From the NCBI GenBank assembly GCA_018384055.1, contig JAHAZL010000027.1, positions 1 through 53,727 of the forward strand: a DNA stretch of 53,727 nt, in the 5' to 3' direction. The first letter of the stretch is position 1. Every line of letters begins with the position of its first letter. This DNA is from Treponema sp. (GTDB lineage Bacteria > Spirochaetota > Spirochaetia > Treponematales > Treponemataceae). The notes under the pieces are model-generated. The model was not told the origin of the DNA. It worked only from the letters and a program-made list of their open reading frames with translations, and made no database searches. Below are positions 1 through 8,070 of this stretch, in pieces. Position numbers and translations under genes: made by a program.

Positions 1-306
1 CCTGAAGAAAATGACGAAGATGTTATTGCACCTGAACCAAAGCCAATTACAGACTCAGCGGCAGAAAAGAATTCAAAAAAGACTGCAAAAACTTCAGTAG
101 GAAAAAAGAGTTCAAAAACAGCAAAGAACTCTGCCCTAAACAAAGAAAAGGCAGGAAAAACAACTGTCAAAACAGAATCAAATGCAAAGGCACCTGCAAA
201 AACTAAGGAAAAGGTTTCTAAAAAGACCGGGGCAAAAGCAACGAAAGCCGATGCAAAGATTACAGGAAAAAAAGAAACCCCAACAAAAGCAAGAAAGTCA
301 AAATGA
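1..306 (+). CDS. C-terminal tail of a truncated lysine/alanine-rich protein
   Basis: The frame is open from the first base and stops with TGA at 304-306, giving the last 101 residues of a protein whose start lies outside the window. The tail is low complexity: Lys, Ala, Thr and Ser with recurring K-x-x-K and A-K patterns, after a short acidic opening (PEENDED). It resembles the basic, disordered, histone H1-like tails added to some bacterial nucleic-acid-binding proteins such as topoisomerase I, but no folded domain is visible and the parent protein cannot be named. A terminator at 343-386 follows it inside the convergent tatD gene. Confidence 0.6.
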   Translation, partial: PEENDEDVIAPEPKPITDSAAEKNSKKTAKTSVGKKSSKTAKNSALNKEKAGKTTVKTESNAKAPAKTKEKVSKKTGAKATKADAKITGKKETPTKARKSK

Positions 307-313
307 TTCCCTG

Positions 314-1078
314 TCAGAGAGAATAAAAAATTCTTTTAAAATTGTCCCCTATTTCATTGCAAAATGATTCAAGGGACATTTTTTTTATTTCTGCAGCAGC
401 AGAATAAATTCTTTGTATTTCTGAAGGATTGGTAAAAGATTCGCCTTTAAGTGTCTGGAAGGGAGCATCCGTTTCCAAGAAAATTTTATCCAGGGGAAGT
501 TCCTGAACACAGGAAAGAGATTTTTTATTTCCGTTCAAAATCTGTTTCGAAAAAGAAAACACAGCGTTTACATTATGATTTAAAATCGAAAGAGCTTCCC
601 TACTTGAAAAAGCAAAGGAATGAAACAGAACAAGAGGTACTTTACTCAATTCTTTTGTGTTTTTAAGCATTTCATCAAGACCTTTCCTATTGTGGATTAC
701 AATTGGAACATTGTACGAAGCTGCAAGTTCAAGGCTCAGATGAAAAGCTTCATTCTGCTCCTTTTTCTTTTCCTTAAAGTCTTCAGTAAAAAAATCAAAG
801 CCCGTTTCACCAATCAATTTAATCTTTTTATTCTTCAGTAAGTTTTCAAGAAACGCTGAATTAATCATCATAGGCAGCTGTGGATGAATTCCAAAGGCCT
901 GAATGATGTTTTCTTCAAGTTCATTTTTCTTAATGAAAAAATCCTGTTCTACAAATTCGTCAGGATTGTGGGCACAGGTAATTGCATAGTTGTTACCTTT
1001 GTAAAAATCGAGCAAAACTTCTTTTCCCCATTGTTCAACAGAGGGAACAAGATGAAAATGAGCGTCAAAATACATCAT
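314..1078 (-). CDS. tatD: TatD family metal-dependent hydrolase/deoxyribonuclease
   Basis: A 254-residue protein of the TatD family (TIM-barrel metal hydrolases acting as 3'-5' exonucleases on DNA or RNA, cytosolic). Visible family marks are the N-terminal metal-binding H-x-H in DAHFHL (residues 5-10), the GETGFDF segment carrying a metal-ligand Glu, IHNRKG in the middle and LETDAP near the C-terminus with the conserved Asp. Length is normal (about 250-260). The second Met is an equally possible start. It stands alone between a convergent truncated gene and a divergent small ORF. The gene symbol reflects family membership; paralogues (YcfH, YjjV) cannot be told apart here. Confidence 0.85.
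   Translation of the reverse strand: MMYFDAHFHLVPSVEQWGKEVLLDFYKGNNYAITCAHNPDEFVEQDFFIKKNELEENIIQAFGIHPQLPMMINSAFLENLLKNKKIKLIGETGFDFFTEDFKEKKKEQNEAFHLSLELAASYNVPIVIHNRKGLDEMLKNTKELSKVPLVLFHSFAFSSREALSILNHNVNAVFSFSKQILNGNKKSLSCVQELPLDKIFLETDAPFQTLKGESFTNPSEIQRIYSAAAEIKKMSLESFCNEIGDNFKRIFYSL
343..386 (+). terminator. Intrinsic terminator for the truncated first gene, inside tatD
   Basis: The outer stem TGTCCC (343-348) pairs with GGGACA (373-378). An inner stem TCATT/AATGA stacks within the loop, and eight T follow at 379-386. The site is antisense to the 3' end of tatD, so the two converging genes share this DNA. Confidence 0.7.
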
Positions 1079-1223
1079 TCCATCATTTTATCTTAAAGGG
1101 AAAAAAAACTAAACAATCCCACTTAAATACCGAAAATAAAGTATAAGGTTATTAAGTGACCGAATAAAAGCTAATATTTTGGGAATCAGTTGCAAAACAG
1201 GTTTCCTGTCAGAGGGGTAAAAT

Positions 1224-1445
1224 ATGGCATACTACACACTTAAAAGCATTGGTAATTCAGGCGACTACATGACAATCATCAAGGAAACAGAAGACGGTTA
1301 TGTAGTTAGAATCGTTCGCGACAAAGACGGTTACGACGACATCACGACAGACTTCATTTCAAAGTCTTTGTTTGAATCGTGCATCAGAACTGGATATCTT
1401 ACAAAGATTGAAACTGCAGAAGACAGAATGGTTGCAAACATCTAG
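1224..1445 (+). CDS. Small conserved-looking hypothetical protein (73 aa)
   Basis: A 73-residue protein of unknown function. It has a strong ribosome site (GAGGGG at 1212-1216, 8 nt before ATG) and codon use like its neighbours, so I take it as real. The sequence is beta-rich and mixed-charge, with no signal peptide, membrane segment or cysteine cluster. A short hairpin (ACAGG, loop TTT, CCTGT at 1197-1209) sits just before the ribosome site, and a 9-bp stem begins at the stop codon. Its single-gene layout suggests an independent transcript. I cannot assign a family. Confidence 0.7.
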   Translation: MAYYTLKSIGNSGDYMTIIKETEDGYVVRIVRDKDGYDDITTDFISKSLFESCIRTGYLTKIETAEDRMVANI

Positions 1446-1496
1446 GGCGAAAGCGTTTGCTTAAAAAATTACTTACTGAGGAGCTAACTTTCGCCC
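1445..1496. terminator. Hairpin between the 73-aa gene and miaA, possible terminator
   Basis: GGGCGAAAG (1445-1453) is perfectly complementary to CTTTCGCCC (1488-1496), a 9-bp stem with a 34-nt loop starting inside the stop codon of the small gene. There is no T-run on either side, so factor-dependent termination or RNA-end protection fits better than a classic intrinsic terminator. Confidence 0.4.
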
Positions 1497-1524
1497 CTCT
1501 ATTGCGATGCAATCGAGATTACTA

Positions 1525-2460
1525 TTAAGAAAGTAAACCCAAGGCTGCTTTAAGTTTAACCTGTTTATCATTGTCATCAGGCAGCCAGTGAATTTCCACA
1601 CCTTTTCTTTCCATTCCGCGGAACCAGGTTTCCTGGCGTTTGGCAAACTGGCAGATAGCATGATAGAGTTCATCCGCCATTTCTTTTTTAGACTGAATTT
1701 TCCCTTCAAGGAAAAAACTAACATACCTGTATTCAAGCCCTAGTTTTTCAAGGCGCTCCCAGGAAAATTCTTCGTGGAGTTTTTCAACTTCTTCAATCAT
1801 ACCCTGGTCTATTCTTTCAAAGAGTCGTTTTTCTATATTGCTGTGAAGTTCATTGCGGTTAATTGTAGTTCCCATGACAAAAGGCTTTACCTTTGGACGG
1901 GAATTCTTTTCTTCAAGAACGGCCTTTCCTTCAGGAGATTTTTTAAACAGTTCGATTTCCAACGCCTTTACTACACGGTCTTTAAGAACAAGGTCGCTTT
2001 TGTTGTGAAGGTCTGGTTTTAATGAAAGCAATTGCTTTGCAAGTTCCTCCAGAGGAGTATCCATAAGCTGCTTGTGGAGCTCTGGGTTTTCAGGAACAGG
2101 AATCAGTTCATAGTCGCGGACAACGGAATCAATGTACATGCCTGTACCGCCAACAATGAAAGACATTTTATTTTGCTTTTGATTGTCAGAAAAAATCTTA
2201 TAGAAGTCCTGCTGAAAATTGAAGACATTGTATTCGCTTGCAAGAGGAGTAATGTCTATGAGGTGATATGGAACGGGAGCACCTCCTTCTGAATATTCAT
2301 TGATATCCTTTCCGCTGCCTAGATCAAGGCCTTTATAGACCTGCCTTGAATCTGCAGAGATAATGTCCCATCCAAAATGCCGTGCCAGCTGGACCCCAAG
2401 CCAGGTCTTGCCAACGGCTGTAGGTCCAAGAAGCACAACTGTATTTACAGAACCCTGCAT
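1525..2460 (-). CDS. miaA: tRNA dimethylallyltransferase
   Basis: MiaA transfers the dimethylallyl group of DMAPP to N6 of A37 in tRNAs reading UNN codons. From the ATG at 2460 the protein has 311 residues. It starts with the P-loop GPTAVGKT (about residues 10-17) and continues with SADSRQVYKGLDLGSGKD, the family's substrate-binding segment, and VGGTGMYI. The C-terminus ends with the typical FAKRQETWFRGM region. A GTG three codons upstream (2469) is an alternative start. Either start overlaps the 3' end of rlmI (stop 2445-2447), and no clear ribosome site is visible, so translation is probably coupled to rlmI. It is the last gene of the suf operon. Confidence 0.93.
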   Translation of the reverse strand: MQGSVNTVVLLGPTAVGKTWLGVQLARHFGWDIISADSRQVYKGLDLGSGKDINEYSEGGAPVPYHLIDITPLASEYNVFNFQQDFYKIFSDNQKQNKMSFIVGGTGMYIDSVVRDYELIPVPENPELHKQLMDTPLEELAKQLLSLKPDLHNKSDLVLKDRVVKALEIELFKKSPEGKAVLEEKNSRPKVKPFVMGTTINRNELHSNIEKRLFERIDQGMIEEVEKLHEEFSWERLEKLGLEYRYVSFFLEGKIQSKKEMADELYHAICQFAKRQETWFRGMERKGVEIHWLPDDNDKQVKLKAALGLLS

Positions 2461-3701
2461 ATTGCGCACTTAAGGTATTCGCTCTTTGGATATCCAAGAA
2501 GAACTGGATGATCAGGAGCAGCACCGCGTTTTTCCAGAACCTGTACCCTTCTGTGGCTGTCCTTTGCGGCATGCATGATCATGTCGTAGAAAGTATTTTC
2601 ATCAAAGTAATGGGAACATGAACAGGTAACGAGGATTCCGCCTTCGTTAAGGATTCTCATGGCACGAAGATTGATTTCTTTGTATCCGCCGTAGGCCTTT
2701 TCTATGGCCTTTGCTTTCTTTGTAAACGCAGGTGGATCAAGTATGATTACATCAAATTTTTCGCCTTCCGTTTCGTACTTTTTGAGAACATCAAAAACAT
2801 CTGCACAGACAGCCTTCACAACCTTTTCAGCACCATTATTCTTAATGTTGCGCTTAACAAGTTCCACTGCATCTTCGGAAATATCTATGCTTGTAACTTC
2901 CTTGGCGCCAGATTTGAATGCATTGAGACCAAAGGCACCCGTATGCGTAAATGTATCAAGTACTTTTTTACCGTGACAGAATTCTGCAACACGGGCACGG
3001 TTGAATTTCTGGTCCAGGAAATAGCCTGTCTTCTGGCCGCGGGCAATGTCAACTTCAATCTGAATTCCGTTTTCAACGATTGTAATGACTTCCTTCCCCT
3101 GTCTTCCAATCCATCCAGAGCGTTCTTCAAGGCCTTCCTTTTCGCGAACACCGGCATCACTTCTTTCAAAAATTGCATAAGGCTTGCAGGCATTTTCAAT
3201 AGCCTTGAGGATCTCCTTGCGGAACACTTCACAGGAAAGGGCAAGGAACTGAATTACAATATAAACATTTCCGTCGTCAACATAGCGTTCGCAAATGAGT
3301 CCCGGAACAAAATCAGCCTCGCCGAAAACAAGGCGGTAACTGTCGTTTTCACCAAAGTTCAACTTGCGGATATTTACGGCATTACGGATTACCTTGTCCC
3401 AGTAAGCATAGGTGTCAGCCATAATCTGATCAGCGTGCTCGCGACTGAAAATACGGATCGTAATCTTTGATTTTCTGTTGATTACACCTGTACCCAGAAA
3501 GCCGCCGGCATTTGTACATACTTCTACAACTGTACCGTCATCAACATCACATTCAGCAAGGGAAGATGTTTTTACTCCCGTACCGTCTTTTGCATTGTAT
3601 TTAACCGAAGCAATTTCATTGTCAAAAACCCAGGGAAAGCCCTGGTTGATTTCCCTATCCTCTTTTGGCTTGAGCAATACTCTTGTTACATTTGGATTCA
3701 T
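2445..3701 (-). CDS. rlmI: Class I rRNA methyltransferase, RlmI/YwbD-like
   Basis: A SAM-dependent 5-methylcytosine methyltransferase of the RlmI-like family, which in E. coli modifies 23S rRNA C1962. A PUA-like N-terminus (VLLKPKEDREINQGFPWVFDNEI) is followed by a middle domain and a Rossmann methyltransferase with motif I VLDTFTHTGAFGLNAFKSGA and motif IV IILDPPAFTK. The TCSCSHYF segment carries the expected catalytic Cys. I chose the ATG at 3701 (418 aa), not the longer in-frame start at 3800, because AGAAGGA lies 8 nt upstream and the longer start would run deep into sufU. The sufU stop is 1 nt away. The exact rRNA target here is inferred. Confidence 0.85.
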   Translation of the reverse strand: MNPNVTRVLLKPKEDREINQGFPWVFDNEIASVKYNAKDGTGVKTSSLAECDVDDGTVVEVCTNAGGFLGTGVINRKSKITIRIFSREHADQIMADTYAYWDKVIRNAVNIRKLNFGENDSYRLVFGEADFVPGLICERYVDDGNVYIVIQFLALSCEVFRKEILKAIENACKPYAIFERSDAGVREKEGLEERSGWIGRQGKEVITIVENGIQIEVDIARGQKTGYFLDQKFNRARVAEFCHGKKVLDTFTHTGAFGLNAFKSGAKEVTSIDISEDAVELVKRNIKNNGAEKVVKAVCADVFDVLKKYETEGEKFDVIILDPPAFTKKAKAIEKAYGGYKEINLRAMRILNEGGILVTCSCSHYFDENTFYDMIMHAAKDSHRRVQVLEKRGAAPDHPVLLGYPKSEYLKCAICRVL

Positions 3702-3702
3702 A

Positions 3703-4179
3703 TTACATTCCTTCTGTAGAACAGTGTTCTGCTGTTCCCTTTGCTTCCGTCTTTCCGTTCCTAAGCATTTCTTCCATTGTGTGCCAACCAAGAACAGCAC
3801 ACTTTACACGGGCCGGCATGGTACTGATATTCTGAAGACTTGCGGCTTCATCAAGATCTTCCAAGGCATCACCTTCAGCCTTCCCCTTGATCATGTCCAT
3901 AAAAAGAGATGCAAGGCGAAGGGCTTCTTCCTTTGATTTACCGACTACATTGTCCAACATCATGTCTACGCTTGCCTGGCTAATGGCACAGCCAGAACCT
4001 GCAAAAGTTCCGCCCGTAATGATTCCATTGTCATCCACTTTAAGGTTGAGGGTAATGTCATCACCACAGCTTGGGTTAACTCCACGGAGTACAAAATTTG
4101 CATCTGCAGTTTCCCCGCGATTGTTTGGGTTAAGGTTATGTTCGTTAAGTATTTCCTGATAAAGTGCTTTAAGATCCAT
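3703..4179 (-). CDS. sufU: Fe-S cluster assembly protein SufU/IscU type
   Basis: A 158-residue protein of the IscU/SufU family. The conserved ligands are all present: Cys38 and Asp40 in NPSCGDD, Cys64 in GSGCAIS and Cys127 in RVKCAVLGW. The length and the insertion before the last Cys fit SufU, the Zn-dependent sulfur acceptor of SufS in Gram-positive-type SUF systems, better than IscU. It follows sufS across a 67-nt gap holding eight 7-bp repeats, and its ribosome site (GGAG, 5 nt before ATG) lies directly after the repeat. No sufB, sufC or sufD is present in the window. Confidence 0.88.
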   Translation of the reverse strand: MDLKALYQEILNEHNLNPNNRGETADANFVLRGVNPSCGDDITLNLKVDDNGIITGGTFAGSGCAISQASVDMMLDNVVGKSKEEALRLASLFMDMIKGKAEGDALEDLDEAASLQNISTMPARVKCAVLGWHTMEEMLRNGKTEAKGTAEHCSTEGM

Positions 4180-4188
4180 AGTTACTCC

Positions 4189-4244
4189 AATTCATAATTC
4201 ATAATTCATAATTCATAATTCTTAATTCTTAATTCATAATTCTT
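4189..4244. repeat. Heptanucleotide tandem repeat, eight copies, between sufS and sufU
   Basis: On the plus strand eight exact 7-nt units run head to tail: AATTCAT x4, AATTCTT x2, AATTCAT, AATTCTT, then a partial AATTA. Only position 6 varies (A or T). The array fills almost the whole gap between the sufS stop (4247) and the sufU ribosome site. A change in copy number would alter the intercistronic distance by 7 nt without touching either reading frame. Confidence 0.95.
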
Positions 4245-4246
4245 AA

Positions 4247-5479
4247 TTACTTATATCCCATCCACTTTCGGACCTGGGCAACCTTTTCAACAAACTTCCT
4301 GCATTCATCTTCGGTATTGTAAAAATAACAGCTTGCTCTTGCTGTTGATCCAACTCCAAGTTTCTGCATCAAAGGCTGTGCACAGTGATGTCCCGCACGA
4401 ATTGCAACTTTTTCAGAATCCAAAATGGACGAAATGTCGTGAGGGTGAACACCATCAATGGTGAAAGTCACGATACCGCAGTGCTTTCTGTAATCTTTGT
4501 TTCCGATAACATGAACAAAAGGATTTTCTGCAAGGCCTTCCATGATGATCTTTGCAAGGTTATTGTCATTCTCTTCAATTTTATCAAGACCGATGGCTTC
4601 AAGATATTTTATTGCTGCAGCAAGTCCAACTGCACCGCTCGCATTTACAGTTCCCGCTTCAAATTTGTGGGGAACTTCTGCATAAGTTGCATCCTGACGG
4701 GTAACATACTCTATCATTTCACCGCCACGCATGAAAGGTTCTGTCTTTTCCAAAAGTTCCTTGCGTCCGTAAAGGGCACCGATTCCCATAGGACCGCAAA
4801 GCTTGTGTCCACTAAAGGCAAGAAAGTCTGCACCAAGAGCATGTACATCCACCTTCATGTGAGGTGTACTCTGAGCACCGTCAACAACAACGATGCATTC
4901 AGGATTAACATTGTGGGCATAGGCTGCAATTTCTTTTACGGGATTAGTAATTCCAAAAACATTGCTTACATGGGCAATGGAAACAATCTTTGTTCTGGCT
5001 GTAATCTTGCTTTCATATTCTTCCTTTGAAATTACAGCCTGGCCATCGCATTCAAGCCAAACAAGTTTTGCATTCTTTGCCTTGCAAACCATCTGCCATG
5101 GAAGAATATTGGAATGATGTTCCATGCAGCTGATGACGATTTCATCCCCTTCCTTTACATACTGCATTCCGTAAGTATATGCAACAAGGTTAAGGCTTTC
5201 CGATGCATTGCGGGTAAAAATGATTTCTTCAGCACAGGAAGAATTGATGAACTGACCTACAACAGCCCTGGAGTTTTCGTAGTCATCTGTAGCACGAACA
5301 CTGAGTCCATATAGACCGCGCAAAGGATTGGCATTGTCTTTATTATAAAAATCCGAAATTGCATCAATGACACACTGAGGACGCTGGGCAGTTGCAGCAT
5401 TATCGAGATAAACTACACCTTCGTTTTCAGGTACCTTAAATATAGTGAAATCTTTCCTATACAAATCAGACAAAGACAT
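4247..5479 (-). CDS. sufS: SufS-type cysteine desulfurase
   Basis: A PLP enzyme that takes sulfur from cysteine for Fe-S cluster assembly. From ATG 5479 the protein has 410 residues. The PLP lysine is Lys226 in AFSGHKLCGP; the persulfide cysteine is Cys366 in IRAGHHCAQP, the class II (SufS) RAGHHCA form. CMEHHSNILPWQ and VVDGAQSTPH are further family blocks. GGAG lies 6 nt before the chosen ATG, whereas the longer frame would start at a TTG overlapping that ribosome site. It heads the operon sufS-sufU-rlmI-miaA. Confidence 0.93.
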   Translation of the reverse strand: MSLSDLYRKDFTIFKVPENEGVVYLDNAATAQRPQCVIDAISDFYNKDNANPLRGLYGLSVRATDDYENSRAVVGQFINSSCAEEIIFTRNASESLNLVAYTYGMQYVKEGDEIVISCMEHHSNILPWQMVCKAKNAKLVWLECDGQAVISKEEYESKITARTKIVSIAHVSNVFGITNPVKEIAAYAHNVNPECIVVVDGAQSTPHMKVDVHALGADFLAFSGHKLCGPMGIGALYGRKELLEKTEPFMRGGEMIEYVTRQDATYAEVPHKFEAGTVNASGAVGLAAAIKYLEAIGLDKIEENDNNLAKIIMEGLAENPFVHVIGNKDYRKHCGIVTFTIDGVHPHDISSILDSEKVAIRAGHHCAQPLMQKLGVGSTARASCYFYNTEDECRKFVEKVAQVRKWMGYK

Positions 5480-5604
5480 GGCATTCTCCAAATTATACTA
5501 CTCAATTTATCATATAAGGGAGAAAAATTCAAACAGAGCAATATTTAGAATTTGAATTGTCAAATAAAAAACACCAGTTCCTCAGAACAGGGAAGAGCGC
5601 TCAT

Positions 5605-5633
5605 TTGCCAAAGAACCTCATTTAAACTATATT
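5605..5633 (+). promoter_or_regulatory. Predicted sigma-70 promoter for the HD-domain gene
   Basis: TTGCCA (5605-5610), a 17-nt spacer and TATATT (5628-5633), about 24 nt before the ATG at 5657. The ribosome site TTTGGAG follows at 5644-5650. Pattern match only. Confidence 0.5.
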
Positions 5634-5656
5634 AAACATAAGATTTGGAGTAAAAA

Positions 5657-6361
5657 ATGAATAAAGAAGAATTTGAAAAACTTTTGTGTGATGTAAACGA
5701 TCTCATTTCAATATATGACAACAACTCGCCGATAACCAACGATGGGTTTGACATTGAAAAAATCAAACTTACAATAAAGCAGATGGCAGAAAAATGCATT
5801 GAAAACAAGGAAGAGTGCGCAGCTTTCCTTCAGTGGATGGAACAGCACGAGTACTACACTTCCCCAGCTTCAACGAGATTCCACGGAAATTTTGAAGGTG
5901 GCCTTTGCGTTCATTCCCTTCAGGTGGCATACCAGGCCCTTAAATTTACAGGAGCCTTCTTCATTGATTTCATGAAAACAGTTCACGCTGAAAAATACAC
6001 ATTTAAGGCAGAAGACATTTTTGTTTCGGCCATTGCCCACGATTTCTGCAAGGCTGGGTTTTACCAGACAAGTTTCAGGAATACAAAGGACATTTTTGGA
6101 AACTGGAAGAAGACTCCATATTTTACCGTAAAAGACGGAAACAGAAACCTTGGACACGGAAACGAATCTGTTCTTCTTCTTCTTGAAACCATGCCAAGTT
6201 ACCTTAAGAAACGCCATGTAATCGAAGCTGTAAGCCGCCACATGGGATTCAGCGATGTTACAGATACTGAAATGATGAACTATTCAAACTTTCTTGAAAA
6301 TCCACTCGTTCTTCTGCTCCAGATGGCAGACCAGACAGCAAGCGGATGGTACAACTACTAA
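5657..6361 (+). CDS. HD-domain protein, putative phosphohydrolase
   Basis: A 234-residue cytosolic protein. The HD-superfamily ligand pattern can be followed: His in GGLCVHSLQVA (about residue 94), the His-Asp pair in SAIAHDFCKAG (about 130-131), a further His in NRNLGHGNESV and an Asp in LLLQMADQTASGW near the C-terminus. This suggests a metal-dependent phosphohydrolase, but the substrate is unknown. There is no signal peptide or other domain. It has its own promoter and converges on the radical SAM gene with a 2-nt gap and no visible terminator, so the two transcripts probably overlap at their 3' ends. Confidence 0.75.
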   Translation: MNKEEFEKLLCDVNDLISIYDNNSPITNDGFDIEKIKLTIKQMAEKCIENKEECAAFLQWMEQHEYYTSPASTRFHGNFEGGLCVHSLQVAYQALKFTGAFFIDFMKTVHAEKYTFKAEDIFVSAIAHDFCKAGFYQTSFRNTKDIFGNWKKTPYFTVKDGNRNLGHGNESVLLLLETMPSYLKKRHVIEAVSRHMGFSDVTDTEMMNYSNFLENPLVLLLQMADQTASGWYNY

Positions 6362-6363
6362 GA

Positions 6364-8034
6364 CTACTTTTTAAAGACCTGCCAGTCAGGTCCATTTCTA
6401 TTTCCAAAGACCCTTGTGCGGTTTCTGTATCGGCCTGCATTCTGCGAAAAGAAAAGAATGTCCGTACCGTATTCGCTCATAAGGTCGTCTGGATGATAGG
6501 AAAGTTCAAGGACAGATCCTTTCCCTTCTGCAGTAACAAGGCTCAAGGCATTGTTAATTGAAATCAAATCAGTTGCCGCAGGAATCATCTTTTCCTGATG
6601 ACGGTCCTTATAAACCTTGGAAATAAAATCAATCTGAACTTGAGTAATCTTTTCAAAATCATTTGACTCGCAATCAATGTCATTTTGCCAGCAGAACTTT
6701 TCAAATTCCGTAAAAAATTCCGAAGGCCTCAATCTCAACGGACGAATTAAATTCATGAACCAAGGAACGGCACGGCCATCATTGTAGAAAAAGTTTATGC
6801 ACGAAGAAAGGCTTCTTGCCCTTTCTATTCCATCCGAATGAAAACTCGTTGAATCTGTTACCAGGTAAGGAACTTCCTTTTGCCATGTAAGGCCAAGATC
6901 TTTTGCCTTGTCTGCAAGATCTGTTCCCGGTAAAACGGAAAGACAGAAAAGTTCAAGGTTATTAGGATAGAGGGCCAAAGCAAAATCTATGCTGCTTTTA
7001 AACCCCTTGAAAGTATCACCTGGCAAACCATAAATAAGGTCAAACCCAAAAATGGCCCCCGTTTCATTTAAGTAACCGATGTTTTTCTGAAAAGTTTTCT
7101 TATTGAAAGTTCTGTTTACTTTTTTCAGGACTTCTTCATCTGCACTCTGAAGTCCAAACTGAAGGCTGCATGGAATTTCCGCAAAGGCTTTAGCCAGCTG
7201 ACGGTCAATGAATTCCGCACGGGCTTCAAAATAGAAAAAAGTATCAGGAGTCTTTTTCTTGATGAGCTTAAGCATTTCAAGGGCACGCTGTTTGCTTGCA
7301 TTGTAGGTTGGATCAAGGACAAAAACCTGAGGTACCTTATTGCGCTGAAAATAATCCAGTTCCTTTTCAATGCGTTCCATGGGGAAATACTTTATTTTCT
7401 TTTCACCCTTGCTTTCGTAGCAATATGAACATTTGAAAGGACATCCGCGTGCAAGTTCCCACAAGGCACCGCCATATTTTTTTACATCAAGGGTTCCGTC
7501 AAGGTAAGGAGAGGAAAGGTTTTCAACAGGACATGGCATGGAACGCAATGCCTTTCCTTCATAGGATTCAACCAAGTTCTTTCCGTCATTTTTATAAACC
7601 CCCTGAATGTCAATTTCAGTTCCCAAATCAAGAGACGCAAGAAGATTAACAACGGAACATTCACCTTCACCTGCCGTAAGCCAGTCAAAGGAATTGAAAC
7701 TGAAAGGATTCGCCGTTACTTCAGGACCACCTGCCATGGTAACGATTTCAGGACGCAGCTTCTTTACAAGGCTATTAAGTTCTTCAAGGACTTTTCTGTT
7801 CCAGACATAAACGCTGAAACAAATGGCAAAAAGATTTTTTTCGGTGCAAATATTCCCTGCAATTTTATTAAGGTCATATTTATCTTCAAGGGAAAAATCA
7901 AAAAGTCTTGCAGAGAAAATATCTTTAGTATCTTTTGAATGATTGATTGAAGAGCAGATGCAGGCCGCTCCTAAAGGCAAAGCCTGAGGAGAAGTTTCTA
8001 CCAGGGCCGTAACGCATAGAACAGATTTTTTCAT
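6364..8034 (-). CDS. B12-binding-fold radical SAM protein
   Basis: A 556-residue protein with an N-terminal Rossmann-like B12-binding fold (residues 1 to about 140, with MAGGPEVTANP and WLTAGEGE, typical of this superfamily). A radical SAM domain follows: Cys198-x3-Cys202-x2-Cys205 in RGCPFKCSYC binds the 4Fe-4S cluster, and LIYGLPGDT is a further family mark. The C-terminal region (about 400-556) looks like the DUF4080-type tail. No classical DxHxxG cobalamin motif is visible, so cobalamin binding is uncertain. GGGAGG lies 6 nt before the ATG. It follows fusA by 36 nt and is probably cotranscribed. Substrate unknown. Confidence 0.8.
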   Translation of the reverse strand: MKKSVLCVTALVETSPQALPLGAACICSSINHSKDTKDIFSARLFDFSLEDKYDLNKIAGNICTEKNLFAICFSVYVWNRKVLEELNSLVKKLRPEIVTMAGGPEVTANPFSFNSFDWLTAGEGECSVVNLLASLDLGTEIDIQGVYKNDGKNLVESYEGKALRSMPCPVENLSSPYLDGTLDVKKYGGALWELARGCPFKCSYCYESKGEKKIKYFPMERIEKELDYFQRNKVPQVFVLDPTYNASKQRALEMLKLIKKKTPDTFFYFEARAEFIDRQLAKAFAEIPCSLQFGLQSADEEVLKKVNRTFNKKTFQKNIGYLNETGAIFGFDLIYGLPGDTFKGFKSSIDFALALYPNNLELFCLSVLPGTDLADKAKDLGLTWQKEVPYLVTDSTSFHSDGIERARSLSSCINFFYNDGRAVPWFMNLIRPLRLRPSEFFTEFEKFCWQNDIDCESNDFEKITQVQIDFISKVYKDRHQEKMIPAATDLISINNALSLVTAEGKGSVLELSYHPDDLMSEYGTDILFFSQNAGRYRNRTRVFGNRNGPDWQVFKK

Positions 8035-8070
8035 GGTTTTCCTCCCTGGTAGATTTTCATAGATATTTTT

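Noticed and set aside
3702..3800. Extended N-terminus of the RlmI-like gene
   Set aside because: The extra 33 residues lie inside sufU, and a clear ribosome site supports the start at 3701.
4189..4244. CRISPR-like array
   Set aside because: Units are contiguous 7-mers with no spacers.
4385..5029. 214-codon plus-strand open frame inside sufS
   Set aside because: Antisense shadow of a certain gene, without start signals.
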